DNA of 64,000 nucleotides from Hemileia vastatrix (GCA_030280995.1 JASXTE010000002.1:34184683-34248682); one strand, 5' to 3'; shown: positions 30,255 to 42,393, counted from the first letter of the stretch. Program-made: numbers and translations. The notes: generated from the sequence alone by a model not told the origin.

Positions 30255-31748
30255 GACTATTAATATTCCTGATATATGCAGTATCTTAAATTATCAGGAC
30301 CTAGAAGCTAACTAATTCAATATTTGTAATTAAAAGCAAAGGACCTTCAGGTATATAAAACCTCCAGCAAATAGGTGACTCATCAGTTGCTACCCTATGC
30401 CAATTCAGTGGAAAGGTATTCTTAACTCTGGCCTGCAATATCAGCTGGTTTTTACTCATGGTAACCAAGGTAATGTTTTTCCCAGCTTCTATCTTACATC
30501 ATTGAGAGAAGCTCCAGCCATTCCTGCACATGTTAAGTGAAAAAAATGCAATTTAAAGCCACCATTGATTACTTGATTGCAATATTCATCATCTGAATGC
30601 AAAAAATTCAACTAAATACTGTTATTTGTAAAAAGCTTACCATGTTTTTGTGTTCAACTACCTGCTCAAAACATGAGTTTAAGCTGCTTTTGATGGGGGA
30701 TGAGGGTAAAAAAAGAGAAAGTTTTTTGCAAATATATGTACAAGTTACATTGAATATAAGTTACTTGCATTTCCATATTCATTAAGTTTTAGGTTGGGGT
30801 ACAGTAGAATTTTTGGTGGTATTTTGGTAATTTCACTTTTTACAGATAATCCAGAAAAGATTTCAGGTTTTTCATCTCCCATCCACTTCCAAAAACATGA
30901 ATTTAGGTCACTTTTGGTAGGGGATAAGAGGCAAGAAAGCTGAAAGCTTTTTTGAACTAGATGTATGTACATACATTTTAACTCACATGTCAAAACAATA
31001 CATGCACATAATAAATTATATTTTAGCTTCATTTGAAATTATGGGGCCATTTTGAGCAAGTAATGCTTTGGAAGGTGTTGGCTAAGGTCACAATGTTATG
31101 ATAAAGTGTATGTTGGTGAATTTTAGAGTTTAATGTAGTATGAAGTGAGAAGGAAAAAATGGATAAGTAAGTAATGAAGTGGGTCTGGGCCCAGTAGATA
31201 ATGGATGGTTTGAAAAAATTGGTGTAAGAAATTTTGACTTACAGAAGCAGGTTGCATAGACTTCAGGAACTTCTCTCATTTGAATTACTAACTACAAAGA
31301 AAATTAGTAAGTAGAGTCTAATTGAAGAATGAATTTGGAATAATTCAGTAAATTATGCATACTGAACAAGTTTACAGACACGGCTGGAAATTCTCTAAGG
31401 TGAAAGTTTAGTAAAAAAACTTACCTTTGTTACCATGAGTGAAAACAGCTGATTTTGTGGTCCAGATTTAAGAATACCTTTCTAGTGCATCAGAATGGGG
31501 TAGTGACTGATGAGTCACCTGTTTTCTTGATGTGCAAGGAGGAGGTTTTTGGCTATTATTCTACATTCTGCTAAATTCATACTTTGATTTTTTCCTCTTA
31601 CTTTCTAAATCTTCAAGCCAAATATTAAGCAGGTATTTTAGTACCCTATAATGAATGACAGGAAAATTTCCCATTCAAGATCTATTTGACTTAACATAAG
31701 CACAGAAAATCTACTTCCTTTTGAGAAAGGGAAAAGCTAGTTGTACAT
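30255..31748. other. Spacer between elements 3 and 2 with its own inverted and direct repeats
   Basis: About 130 bp at 30355-30485 (AGGTGACTCATCAGTTGCTA ... ACTCATGGTAACCAAGG) recur inverted at 31415-31545. Inside, about 95 bp at 30660-30755 recur directly at 30880-30975 (CAAAACATGAGTTTA ... ATATGTAC). This looks like a foldback or an old transposon of another kind. No credible gene. Confidence 0.6.
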
Positions 31749-32117
31749 ATTAGGGGGTAGCAAAGTTGACCAATCTACAATTAAATTAATTTCAGATAAA
31801 AATCCTTATACCCCAATTATCTTCTGCAATTATTTTTGCTAATAATTGGGTTATTGGACATTTTACATGTCAAAGTTGACCTCTTATCCAACATTTTTCT
31901 ACTCAATTTTTCATAGCCACATATCGGACAACTTTCTGTCATAATCACATCTTGGCCTACTTTCATTCATAACCACATCATTGACTGATCTATGGATATG
32001 CCTTCTACCATGCTACCCATCCCCATTCTCATCTCATCCTGTCTATTCTCTTCTTTTAGGACACCTCACTATCTAATCTACTTGTTTTTGCTCCTTTTCA
32101 TCTTCATTTATCTTAAC

Positions 32118-33510
32118 ATGACCCTTCACCATAGATCTTCTCAAAGGCAACCTTCCACCAGTTGTTCTTCAAATAGCACTACTCCCTCTTTCTCTGGCTC
32201 AGCTGAGAAATCAAAGTCCATTCAATTAAAAAAAGATGATCATCTCATTCTTATAAACTGGCTGAAAACTAAATCTAACTATGATTCTTGTTTTGGTACC
32301 AAAAATGCAACTAAAGTAGGACTGCCCCCAGCATCAAAAGTTAATGGTTATCTTCTAATGGCCAACAAATTACAGAATAAGATCAAGGGAAGGATAGATA
32401 TTTTACTTAAACAGATGTCTGAGTTCTTCAAGCATTATTGAGCCAAATACAAAAAGGCAAAGACTCTTTCATCTTCTACTGGTTTTGGTATTACTGACCT
32501 TGATATCAGTAAGGGCATCAAATCCATAGACAATAAACTTGATTCTTTATGTCCTTACTTTAAAGAGATGGATTCTATTTTTGGAGAGGAAGCTTATTTT
32601 AATCCTTTAAGCATGTTGGATGGTGAAGATGCTATCTCCAAATATGATGTCAAAAGAAATCTTTTTCTTTCTTCTTCTACTCAAGCCTCCCCTCATTTAA
32701 CTTCCACAAATCAAGATATCTTTTCAATAGATCCTTATGGAGATATAAACCAACCTGATCTAACTCAAGTATGTTTTTTTTCTTTTATATTAACAATTCT
32801 TTTTTTTATTAACATTTTCTTATTTATAAATAGGCTGAAGAACAAACACAGGAGTCAAAATCAACTGAGTCTGAAGCCAGCGACAATGATAAGGAGGAAA
32901 ATGTGACACTGAAAAAAAAGCAAAGGGCTTCAAGTAGTCTAAATTTCCACTTTCAAAGAAGAAGAAAAAGTGATACTTCATCTCAAACCCCTTTTCTTCT
33001 ATTGAAGAATTTTTGGAGAAACGTGATGCTGGTAAGTGATACCAAACCTTTTAATACTTTACTCTGCTTTTCTTCTACTTTTTGTTAATATTTCTTATCA
33101 CTCTTGAACAAGTAGAAGTTTCTAAAGAGACTCTAAAGTTTTAAAAGCAAAAATACAAGCTCTCTTTAAGGAGGGATGACAGGGTACATGATTTGGAAGA
33201 GAAGAAGTTTGAACTCTCTTTATGGAAGGATGATAGGACACAAGTCTTGGAGGAGAGGAAGTACAAGCTCTCTTTATGGAAGGATGATATAGCACAAGAC
33301 TTGGAGGAGAAGAAACTTGAGCTAACTGTTAGTATTGAAAAATCAACGAAAGAGGAAGAAAAACTTGAGTATCAAAACTTAATGGAAAAGATAAAAATTA
33401 AGCATTATCTTGAAGAAAATTCAAAGAAGAAAAAAATTTTAATTGAATGTGTTAAAGCCAATAAATCTTATGAGGAAATTCAATTTCTAGTGAAAATTTT
33501 TAATGACTAG
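32118..33510 (+). pseudogene. Myb/SANT-like accessory protein, element 2
   Basis: Start ATG 32118 (MTLHHRSSQRQP). Exon 1 runs to about 32769 with the Myb/SANT-like domain and a TGA at 32439-32441 after FFKHY, the same nonsense codon as in element 3. Intron 32770-32833 (GTATGT ... AATAG), exon 2 (AEEQTQESKSTESEASDND), intron from about 33032 (GTAAGTGATACC) to about 33109, then a coiled-coil exon with three degenerate repeats (LEEKKFELSLWKDDR type) ending IQFLVKIFND at 33510. One further stop lies at the start of the last exon (about 33142). Otherwise well preserved. Confidence 0.72.
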
Positions 33511-33654
33511 TGTGTTTAATTTCTTTCATACTTCAACTATTCATAATTATTTGTACATAAAATTTTACAATAATTTCCTTTATTTCATTACTGTATCCAT
33601 CATCAGTTTAATTTTTGTATTTTAATTTTAAAAATTCTTTTTAAATTAAATTTT

Positions 33655-34070
33655 CAAGTATCATTTAAAAATTTGCCAATCCCCCCCTTAAGATTTTTGA
33701 AGTAACAGGTGGGTATAACCAAAATTCTTTCAAGTCAAGAATCTTGAAAGTCTTATGAAAATTTGGCATTAATACCCCCTACATTTTATGGGTATCACCA
33801 AAATTCTTTCAAGGAAAGAATTTTGCAAGTCTTATAAGAACTTTTGGCAATACTCCCCTCTGCATTTTATTGAAGTAAGGGACAGGTATCACCAAAATTT
33901 CAATTCAAAATCTTTAAGTCAGGTTTGAAAATTTGGAAATACCCTTCCTCCCTCCCTGCATCAAATATTTACAAGTCAAAAATTTTACCTGTCAGATTTG
34001 AAAATTTGGCAATACTCCCCCCCCCCCTGCATTTTATTGAAGTAAGGGGTGGGAATCACCAAAATTTAAT
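33655..34070. repeat. TIR-like minisatellite, element 2
   Basis: Four to five units of about 80 bp (CCCTGCATTTTATTGAAGTA, AGGGGTGGGTATCACCAAAA, then TTTGGCAATAC), the complement-strand equivalent of 28040-28330, placed between the Myb-like and oxygenase-like genes. Confidence 0.75.
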
Positions 34071-34347
34071 ATAATTACATAAATTAATATATAAACAACC
34101 AATATAAATCAATATCCCTATTTTAAAGTAATGCCGATTCCTCCTACCAAAATTTGGACCAATTCTAGAAACTAAGTTTGGGACTTTCCATAGGTATAGG
34201 CGAGATAAACCCCATAAAAAAATAAATGTTATCATGATTTCCATTTATACAACATAAGGTCATTGGCCCATTACTTTATTTTATGAATTTAAAATATAAA
34301 AGTTATTTATAAAAAATTTATGAAAAAATATATAATATTTTATGACT
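34071..34347. other. AT-rich stretch, no gene seen
   Basis: Between the minisatellite and the 3' end of the oxygenase-like pseudogene; nothing recognised. Confidence 0.4.
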
Positions 34348-35640
34348 CTACTCATCCCCATACTTTTTTGATCTACATATAGTTTTTTTATATCTGTTAA
34401 TTTTACCTTCTTTTTTTAACTTGTTTATTTGGTGGATTAATTTTTTACTGATTTGAAATGAACATCTGAAATGTGTGAGCTCTTGACAAGATTCCAAGCC
34501 AGGTGGAGCTTTGGCTGTTTGGTGATGATCCTGAGAAGAGTTCCAAATTGTTTGGATCATTCCATTTACCAAAAAAAAACAATCATGCATTGAAGATCTG
34601 GAAAATATAAGCCATGTCCTTTGATTTTAGCTGGAGTTGGTATTTATTAGCCAGTTATCTGATTGATATTTGAGAAAATTCTAAAAGTAAGATAATTTGC
34701 ATCATTTCTATTGATATTAATCTTAATGTTTAATCCTGAATGAGTGATAATAACATTTAAAAATAAAAGATATTTGTTACTTATTTCTCCCCATTCCAGG
34801 TCACACCAATTTGGTGTTCCAACTTTGGTAGAAAGTTGATGATTCTTTTTGAAAGCTTTATTGCAGAGTTTTTTGAGGCAAAGAGCAAAAAAAGTATTAA
34901 AAGTAGGTAAGGTGTTCAATAAGAAAAAATCATCATATTTGTTAGCTTTAGATAATTTTTTAAGTAAAGAATAGATGCCTATGGAAATAAAATGAGTGAC
35001 ATGATTTCAAGAATGATGCATATATTATCAGACATGCCAAAATAATAGCCTTTATCAAATCTAGGTCTCCAATAAAATCCAAGCATAATACCACCCAAAA
35101 AATTTGTTTTCCTTATTGATAAGCAAACCAAAGCAATTTGATATAGTGTTATTATTATATTGGATAGTTGATTAAATATTTCATTTTTTGAACCATTAAA
35201 AGAATGATTTTCATAAATAAATTGAGGTTTAAAAAAATTACTGATAACTGCTTTAATTTCATCTTCTTCTTATTTTGCCAAATATTTTAAATCTTCTGGT
35301 AACTCATTTTGATAAGAATTTTTTTGATCCACTTTATTTTTATTGTACTCAATATTTGATATATGGCCAAATAAACAATCCAAATGAATTTTTTTTGATT
35401 TCTTTTATTCTTCTGAGTTTGATAATCATTTTTTTGATATTTTGGATGATGATTGAAATCAAGTTGAGTTTGAAAAAGATGATAAAGAGGATAAAGAGGA
35501 TGTTGATACAGAAGTAAGAGGTGATTCTGACAAAATAGACATTTTTTTCTCTGAGCAAAAAAAAATTTGTTTCAAAAACCAAAAAAATGGAAAAAAAATA
35601 AAACTCACAAAATTTAGTTTGTTTATTCAACCTTAAAAAT
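34348..35640 (-). pseudogene. TET/JBP-like 2OG-Fe(II) oxygenase, element 2
   Basis: Minus-strand reading: a Ser-rich N-terminus (SPLTSVSTSSLSSLSSFS, about 35530-35460), the block FKPQFIYENHSFNGSKNEIF and LYQIALV (about 35235-35130), then GGIMLGFYWRPRFDKGYYFG (about 35100-35040), NHQLSTKVGTPNWCDLEWGE and DANYLTFRIFSNINQITG, then KGHGLYFPDLQ, NGMIQTIWNSSQDHHQTAKA and ELTHFRCSFQISKKLIHQIN (to about 34420). It aligns block by block with the element 3 gene. The candidate H-x-D iron site is N-I-N here (about 34715), so it would be inactive even without its stops and frameshifts. The family call is by motif order and remains to be tested by profile search. Confidence 0.62.
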
Positions 35641-36049
35641 TTTATTGATAAAAATTAATCCAAAAAAAATTTTTGAAAAGAAATTAATTAATAAAACTGT
35701 CCTTGAAAAAAAAAATTGAAACAAAAAAAATAAAATAAAATAAAAACAAACATCAGTAAAATTATTTTCCAAAAAAATGAGTTTTAAGGAAATTTGGTAT
35801 TAGATATACCACCTAAAGTCCTTGAAAAAAAATGATAAAAAAAATTATAATCAAAAAAACAAACCAGAAAAAAAAAACTTGTACCAGAAAATTTTTTCCC
35901 AAAAATAAAAACCAAAATTATAAACACACAAAATTTATTTTTGATTCAGCTTTAACTGTAAAAAATTATTTTTTAATATTCTGTAAAATATAAACAAAAA
36001 AAATACAAAATAATTTAAATTTTCTTTTACATACACCCATATTACCTCT
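35641..36049 (-). other. A-rich leader of the oxygenase-like gene, element 2
   Basis: Complement of the T-rich leader at 13721-14389, with cores such as ATATACCACCTAAAGTCC. No coding signal. Confidence 0.35.
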
Positions 36050-36500
36050 CCTTGTCTGCCTCATTGACCTCTTTTTGGTGTTCTAAAACCCCCCTCCCCC
36101 TTCTTGATCTCCTCAAAGCCCCCTTCTACCCTCTTTAGGCCATCTCACAATACTTCCCCCCCTCCCCCCCCTCCTCCCTCCCCTCCCCTCTCACCTTGCC
36201 TCCTACCCCCTTTAATAGCTAAATGAATTTCTTGGAGATTCATTATCTAAAAGGTAGAGGGTGGAGGTGAGGTGAGAGTGGAGGGGGGAAGCAGTGGAGG
36301 GGAGAGGGGGATAGTTGAGAGGTGGCCTAAAGGGGGTAAAAGGGGGGAAAGGGGGGGAAAGGGCCTAAAGAGGGAAAAGGGGGGCCTAAAGGGAGGAAAA
36401 AGAGCACCTAAAGGGGGTAAAATGTTAGGAAGAGAATAAGGGGGGAAATAAGGATTGAGGCAGTCAATAAGGGGGGAAAGGAGGGAAAAAGAGCAGGACA
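36050..36500. repeat. Long C-rich/G-rich imperfect inverted repeat, element 2
   Basis: About 150 bp of C-rich pyrimidine sequence, a centre with TGAAT...ATTCA near 36222-36241, then about 255 bp of G-rich purine sequence. Same place and polarity switch as in element 3, but different exact sequence, so structure rather than sequence seems kept. Confidence 0.78.
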
Positions 36501-36972
36501 AGAGAGAAAAGAGGGAGAGAAAAAAACAAAAAAATTAGTTTAACCTTGAAAAAAAATAAATGAAGCACTTACAAAAAAAATAGAAAAAAACAAAAAAAAA
36601 GCATAAAAAATCATGATTAGCAAATAAAAATTCAATAAAAATGAAAGAAATGACTTACCTGGTGAGATAAGTTAAAAAAATTTAACCAAAATATATAAGG
36701 GATTTTTGAGGAGAGGAGGAATAGGATATGAGGGAAGAATGAAAAAAAGAAACACTGAAAAAATATGTGATTTCATGTTGAGATGGTGAAAGAAAACCAA
36801 TGAGCCATCAAAAAGAGAAATTCACAGTAAATTCAAAAAAATGAATATTCAACAAATAAAAATACTAAGCCAAGTGAATAAAGTATACCAAGTGGAAATT
36901 TGGAGAGTATGAAAACATAAATTAAAAGGGTTGTGTGTCAAAATGGTGGAGGGTGATTGGCATAATTAAAGA

Positions 36973-38299
36973 TCATATGCTGGTTGAATAAATATTTTGT
37001 GATTCAAGAGAGGGGAGAGCTGGTGCTGGTTCAGGATCCTCTTCTTCATAAAGATCATTCCACTCATCCTTTAATTCAGCTAGGATATTGTGGAGTATAA
37101 CGCAAGTCATGATCCAATGATTTGCAGTTTTGATCTCCAATTTTCTTAGAAATTGAATTCTGAGCTCCCAGAGACTAGAAAATATTCCCTTTAAAATACC
37201 AATAGCATGTTTAATCTGTACTCTTGATTGGGCAAGGTGATAATAAAGGTGGTTTTGGGGTCATTTTCTAAATTTGCACAATGGAAAGCAGGTATTATGT
37301 ACTTTCCACTTGTATATGCTGAGTCTGCAAGGAGGTACTGAGATTTGTCAAAGTATGAGTCAGGAATTTGAGAAATCCTCATTCTTTGGAAGAGGGAAGA
37401 GTCATGACATGAGCCGGGGCAGCCACTATGAAAAGAAATAAACTTTTTGTTGACATCACAGACAATTTGAATGGCAATAGGGTATCTAAAAAGAAGATGA
37501 AAAGTTATTTTATAAAAGATAAGAAATTGCAGAACATTTTGAAGAAAAATTTTTTGCAATCAAAATAATGGTTTCCATAATGAGCAGGCTTTTGACTCAA
37601 AGGTATATTTTTGCCATCAACAAAACCTACACATCCAGGGAAGCCTTTGGCTTTAATTACTTGAAAGGATTCAAGTTGCTGTTGTGGAGTTGGCCAAGCA
37701 AGTGTTTGAGACTTGAGTGAAAGGATAGCAATCATACAGCTCTTGTTGTATAATATTACCATACCATATCCTATGGTAAAGAGATTATCCAAATATCTTA
37801 CAGCAGCACCATTTCTATATAAGCCAAAGCAACTTAGTGCAAAAGCAAGTTGAATAGAAGGATCACACTGTTTACTTTGAGAATTGTTATGAAAGATAGG
37901 ATGTTTGGAGATGAGTTGATAAAGTTTGAAAAAAGAATTGGGAGAAGTTTGAAATATTTGAGTGAAGTTTAGTTGAGGAATGTTGAGAATGGAGCAGAGA
38001 TCATATCTGGGATCATGATGAAGATTTGGCCCCCTTGGGTTTATGTAATGCTTTTTAAGAATAAATAACATATAGGCTAAAGCATCTTCCAAATCAGAGT
38101 TGGATTTATAGAAAAGAACTAAAAGTAAAGTGATAGTATTCATAGTTGAGTGAAGTAGCTGCCTAGTAGAGAGGTGTTTCCTAGTTGTTGGTGGAAGGCT
38201 TATGTGATGAGGGAAGTGGGATCTCACTGCCAAAATGTGCAGTTGGGGTGTGTAGATAGAAAAAAACTTTAACTGTTTGCTACCAAAATTAAGAAGCAT
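36973..38299 (-). pseudogene. PIF/Harbinger DDE transposase, element 2
   Basis: Start ATG 38299 (MLLNFGSKQLKFF); the first 264 codons are open. FVDGKNIPLSQKPAH (about 37595-37640) holds the first catalytic Asp. The intron donor after FDCKK is lost (TTTT instead of GTTT, about 37550), so the frame reads into the intron to a stop at 37505. The rest resumes with YPIAIQIVCDVNKKF, GSCHDSS, LLADSAYTSGKY (second Asp, about 37300-37335), a frameshift near 37240, then RVQIKHAIGILKGIF, where the catalytic Glu is Lys, as in element 3. The end is near 36973. The most complete transposase in the window but inactive. Confidence 0.88.
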
Positions 38300-38447
38300 A
38301 GAGTGAGGAAAGACTTAAGAATGGCATCAGCAATTATAAGTCATGTGACTTTCTTAAAAATCCATCATGGATTTGATGAGTTTGGGATCAGGAATTAAGA
38401 ATGGAAATTGGGGTATATAAGGCAGGATAATTCATTATTGTGGATTC

Positions 38448-38479
38448 CTTATCCACTAGCCTCAGGGCTAATGGATAAG
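38448..38479. repeat. Subterminal inverted repeat on the transposase side, element 2
   Basis: CTTATCCACTAG ... CTAATGGATAAG, one mismatch between the arms; equivalent to 11046-11077 and 10460-10491. Confidence 0.75.
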
Positions 38480-38675
38480 AATCTTCGGCAATTAATAATG
38501 TCTGATCCTGTGAAAAAAATTCTTTATCCTTAATTTCAGATCCCTTAACTTTGATACCCCGTATTATACACATTAGCAATGTACTATTTTTGGAAAAGAC
38601 AAAGATTATTTCATTCCTTTTATTTAAAATATTTTTTATCTCTTTTTTTCTGCCAGAAAACTTCACCTACAGATT

Positions 38676-39091
38676 AGCGTGTATCAATGTTCAGGGATCC
38701 ACAATTAGGGATCAGCAATTTTTTTCCTGGGATCAGACATTATTAATTGTGGATAAGGAATTAACAATAATGCATTATCCTGCCTCTTATACCCCAATTC
38801 CCATTCTTAATTCCTGATCCCAAACTCATCACATCCATGAGGCATATCCAGAGAGTAGTCCAAGATGTGGTTATGGCAGAAAGTTGTGCAACATGTGGTT
38901 ATGACAGAAATTTTTCCAAGATGTAGTTATGAAAAATTGAGTTTTAAAATGTCAGATAAGAGGTGAACATTGACACGTAAAGTATCTAATAACCCAATTA
39001 TTAGAAAAAATAATAACGGAAGATAATTAGGGTATAAGTATTTTTATCTGAAATTAATTTAATTGTGGATCCCTGAACATTGATACCCCCT
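38676..39091. mobile_element. MITE of the PIF/Harbinger-like family
   Basis: 416 bp flanked by ATT (38673-38675 and 39092-39094). The left 140 bp match transposase-side ends (as at 11000-11150) and the right 250 bp match, inverted, Myb-side ends (as at 42046-42300). All genes are deleted. The terminal repeats are of the TATCAATGTTCAGGGATCCA subtype, like the element at 42046. Confidence 0.85.
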
Positions 39092-41567
39092 ATTTTAATT
39101 AAATACAAATTATACTAGAAGTATTGTTCACTCAAGCAAGTTAGAAGTATTATTCTCTCAAATTATTGATCAGTATTTCTTGCTCAAGAAGCTAGAAATA
39201 TAATGCCATCAGATAATTTAGAATTATCACTATATCGCTCTGATTATTCTTAACAGTTAGGGTTACAATCTCATTATTTTTGTTGCAAATTCTGTCAAGT
39301 AGGTTTGGTATGACTATTTGTTTCCAGTTAGCTTCCCCCAAAAAAATGGTTCATATTTTATAAAAATATAGTAGTCCTTTTGTGTATCATGTGTCCAAAT
39401 ATCTTCTTTCTTTGAATAATTGAAAATCATGTGGATATTTCCAAAGTGCTCATATTACTGTCTGACATTTATGTACAAAGGAAAAATGAAATGATTTTTG
39501 TTTACTTGGAATAGCAGAAACTCAAGGATTATATTTAAATAGGTTGGATCTTCAATATTTTGATATATGATTCTGTTAAAATTGAAACTGGGAAAAGAAA
39601 AATATAAATCTTACTTTCATTGATTGAAGAAAATGTGGTATATATAGAAGTTTTTTAGAAATCAGGTGAGTTCTGGAAAGAAAGGGTGTGTGGAGTGCAT
39701 CAACTACCATACATTGAAAAAGGGTTATTAAAAAACACAAAAAAATATATTAAATGAACAGCCCCATCTTCTAGAATAAAATATTGAGTACATATATTAG
39801 AAGAAAATGGAAGAGCAATTATTAAGCTTATCAATAAGGAGGCATAATTCAACTTTCCCTTTTCACTAAGGTGCAGGAAAAGCATCATGGTGCCCAAATA
39901 AGTAACTTTTAAAAGTATCCTGGATGTTGAATACCCAGTTTTAGAGATTACAGCACCTTTAACCCATTTTGGAAAGCAGAATGAACTTCTTACTTCACAA
40001 GGGGAAACATCACTGAACTAGATGTCTACTTCAGTTTTTGTTTGGAGGGTACAAATTTGGGTCAGATTTGTGGAGGGACCCTGTTTTACCCACATTACTT
40101 TTTTGAATTTCTGAAATTGGAATCTCCTTGGCTCGTGATCTCTCATTTTCAAGGATTAATCCAAAAATTCTATTTGCAACTCCTTTTCCCTTTTCTTACA
40201 AGCATACCCAAATCACACCACCTTAATCCTCTTGAAAAGGCAAAAAATAAGGTGGGCTTAAACAGTTACATTCAATAGTTTTTCAAAAAACTTCACTTAA
40301 GAATGGAATAAGGTCACAAAACTGAGCTAGACATCTAGTTCACCATTTTTCCCCTGTGCTTTGAACTTTCAAATTTTGAAGTTTATGCACTAAATTTATT
40401 CAATTGGTAACTCTTTTGCTTGAAAAAGATTTTAAAGTGATAGTATGATTTTTTTGAAATTCTTTTAGAATATGCACCTCTTTTCACTGCAGTCTCTCTC
40501 TATTTTTTATCTTAATTATTAGAATTGAGTTTGAGGAAGCTCAGAACTTGATGGTGAGATGAGGAGAGTACTTTGTGAAAGTTTAGATATTCCAGAGAGT
40601 GAATGGGCTCAGTAATAGAAAGAGAGAAGCCCAAAAATCAGAGAAAGAACCTGTAGAGGGAAGGGGTGTATTTTCTAAAAAAAAACTTCAAATATTATCA
40701 AGTTACACATTTTTTTAATGGTATGCATTGCCATGTACAACATCCATAATAGGTAAATTTAAAGTAAATATGTCAATTAAGTTTCTAATTTGGGTAAAAT
40801 TTGGTGTGCTTCCTAAAACTGGGTGATCCCCATCCAGGTTACCAATATGAAATTCTCTCTAAAAGCCAAAATGACTTGGTCACAGTTAAAACCAGAACTT
40901 CACATTTAATCCATGTAGAAATCCAAAAAAAGCACTATATTTTTATGTCACACTCTTTTCCAACTGTGAATAAAAGTATTTTATATTTATTATTTATGTT
41001 TAATTTTTAAAAAATTTAAGTGTTTATTCTCACAGCCAGGAAGAGTCTGGCTTAGAGGGTACCAAAAAATTTAAAAAAATATATTTTGGGATGTGGGGAG
41101 TAGATTATGTGCTGTCAAAAATGAAATTTACAAAAACATATTTTGCAATGTGAGAATTGGATGATGTTTTTCCAAAAATGAAAATTTATGAAAAGAAATT
41201 TTGGGATGTGAGGATTGGATGATGTGCTACTAAAAAAGAACATTTACAAGAAGAAATTATATGATGTGGGGAGTGTAAACTGATATTTAAAAGGTGATGA
41301 AATGTAACTTGGAGTTAAAGAAAATTTATTGAATGAGTTCTGGTAAAAGGCTGGCCAAACACTGGCCAAATTCTGATCAAGTGCTGGGAAATTTCTTTGT
41401 GAGTGCTGTTTGCACTGCAGACTTGCATGCAGGCCCCCCCTGATTTTTCCTGGTGACAATCCTTCAATTGAATTGGCTGTCTTGATATGTCATTTGGGAT
41501 CCAATTGTAATCAAGCTTGAAAATTTTGGAAAATGTCTTCTCTTTAGAAAATGGCTTGATTAATAGC
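39092..41567. other. Region without recognised genes
   Basis: AT-rich sequence with short open frames of no recognisable content (for example 40042-40278, 40801-41010). It includes a hairpin near 41030-41060 (GCCAG-GAAGAGT-CTGGC) related to those at 6660-7080 and the short tandem repeats at 41060-41290. Probably old transposon sequence. Confidence 0.45.
41060..41290. repeat. Short tandem repeats of about 65-70 bp
   Basis: Three to four degenerate units of the type TTTTGGGATGTG.GGA, TTGGATGATGTGCT, AAAAATGAAATTTA. Confidence 0.6.
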
Positions 41568-41785
41568 TATAACAAATGATGCATCACTGCTATTCTTTCC
41601 TTATGTTCTCAACTGATTTTTTGGACAACCAAAGAAGAGAAACTTGAATGATCTCATGTTATTTAAGTGGAGGTTTTTGCAGGATGTACTGTTTTTTTCA
41701 ATGGTAAAGCTATTCCATTGAGTAAAAAACCTGATCAATGTGGAAACAATTACATTGACCAAAAAAAGAGGTAGCATTCTTTTTC
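41568..41785 (+). pseudogene. Highly decayed PIF/Harbinger transposase fragment
   Basis: One frame aligns over about 70 codons with the element 2 transposase: ITAILSLCSQL (matching IAILSLKSQT), WTTKEEKLE (WPTPQQQLE), GCTVFFNGKAIPLSKKP (GCVGFVDGKNIPLSQKP) and GNNYIDQKK (GNHYFDCKK). Three stops; the first catalytic Asp is Asn. Flanks show no ends, so this is an isolated ancient remnant, on the plus strand. Confidence 0.7.
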
Positions 41786-42393
41786 CTGGTTAAAAGAGTG
41801 TCAATGCTTTTGCACACCAGATAATTTTTATTCACAAGAATGTTTTATTACTTGGTCATTTTTTTGTTAAAAAATATAATTAAGTGCAATGAAAATATGG
41901 TAAATTTGCAAATTTGTGTTTGTTATTTAAATTGCATCCATCACCATGGGAAATTTGGGGGTGAACTGCTAATGTTTCTCCCTATTTGAACTCAATATTA
42001 ACCCTATTTTATGCAACATGTTGGTTCCACCATAAATACCACATTAGGGGGTATCAATGTTCAGGGATCAGCAATTAAATTAATTGCGGATAAAAATCCT
42101 TATACCCCAGTTATCTTCCGCAATTATTTTTGCTAATAATTGGGTTATTAGACACTTTACGTGTCAATGTTCACCTCTTATCTGACAATTTTTTACTCAA
42201 TTTTTCATAACCACATCTTGGACAACTTTCTGTCATAACCACATCTTGACCTACTTTCTGCCATAACCACATCTTGGACTACTCTCTGGATATGGCTTCT
42301 ACCTTGCTGCACACTCACATTCTATCCGCTCAGAACCCCTCACCATCTCATCTGCTTGTTTCTGCTCCTTTTTATCTTCATTTATATTTTAAC

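Larger units (their letters stand above)
31752..38562 (-). mobile_element. PIF/Harbinger-like transposon with TET/JBP-like gene, element 2
   Basis: Ends AGGGGGTAGCAAAGTTGACC and (inverse) ACGGGGTATCAAAGTTAAGG, with ATT at 31749-31751 and 38563-38565; 6811 bp and free of large insertions. Order: Myb/SANT-like (plus), TIR-like repeats, oxygenase-like (minus), C/G-rich hairpin, DDE transposase (minus). It is a mirror image of element 3 and close in sequence over the Myb side, but the flanks differ, so these are separate insertions. Confidence 0.87.

Noticed and set aside
40042..41010. Small open frames at 40042-40278 and 40801-41010
   Set aside because: Short, no conserved motif, no sister copy, no splice context.
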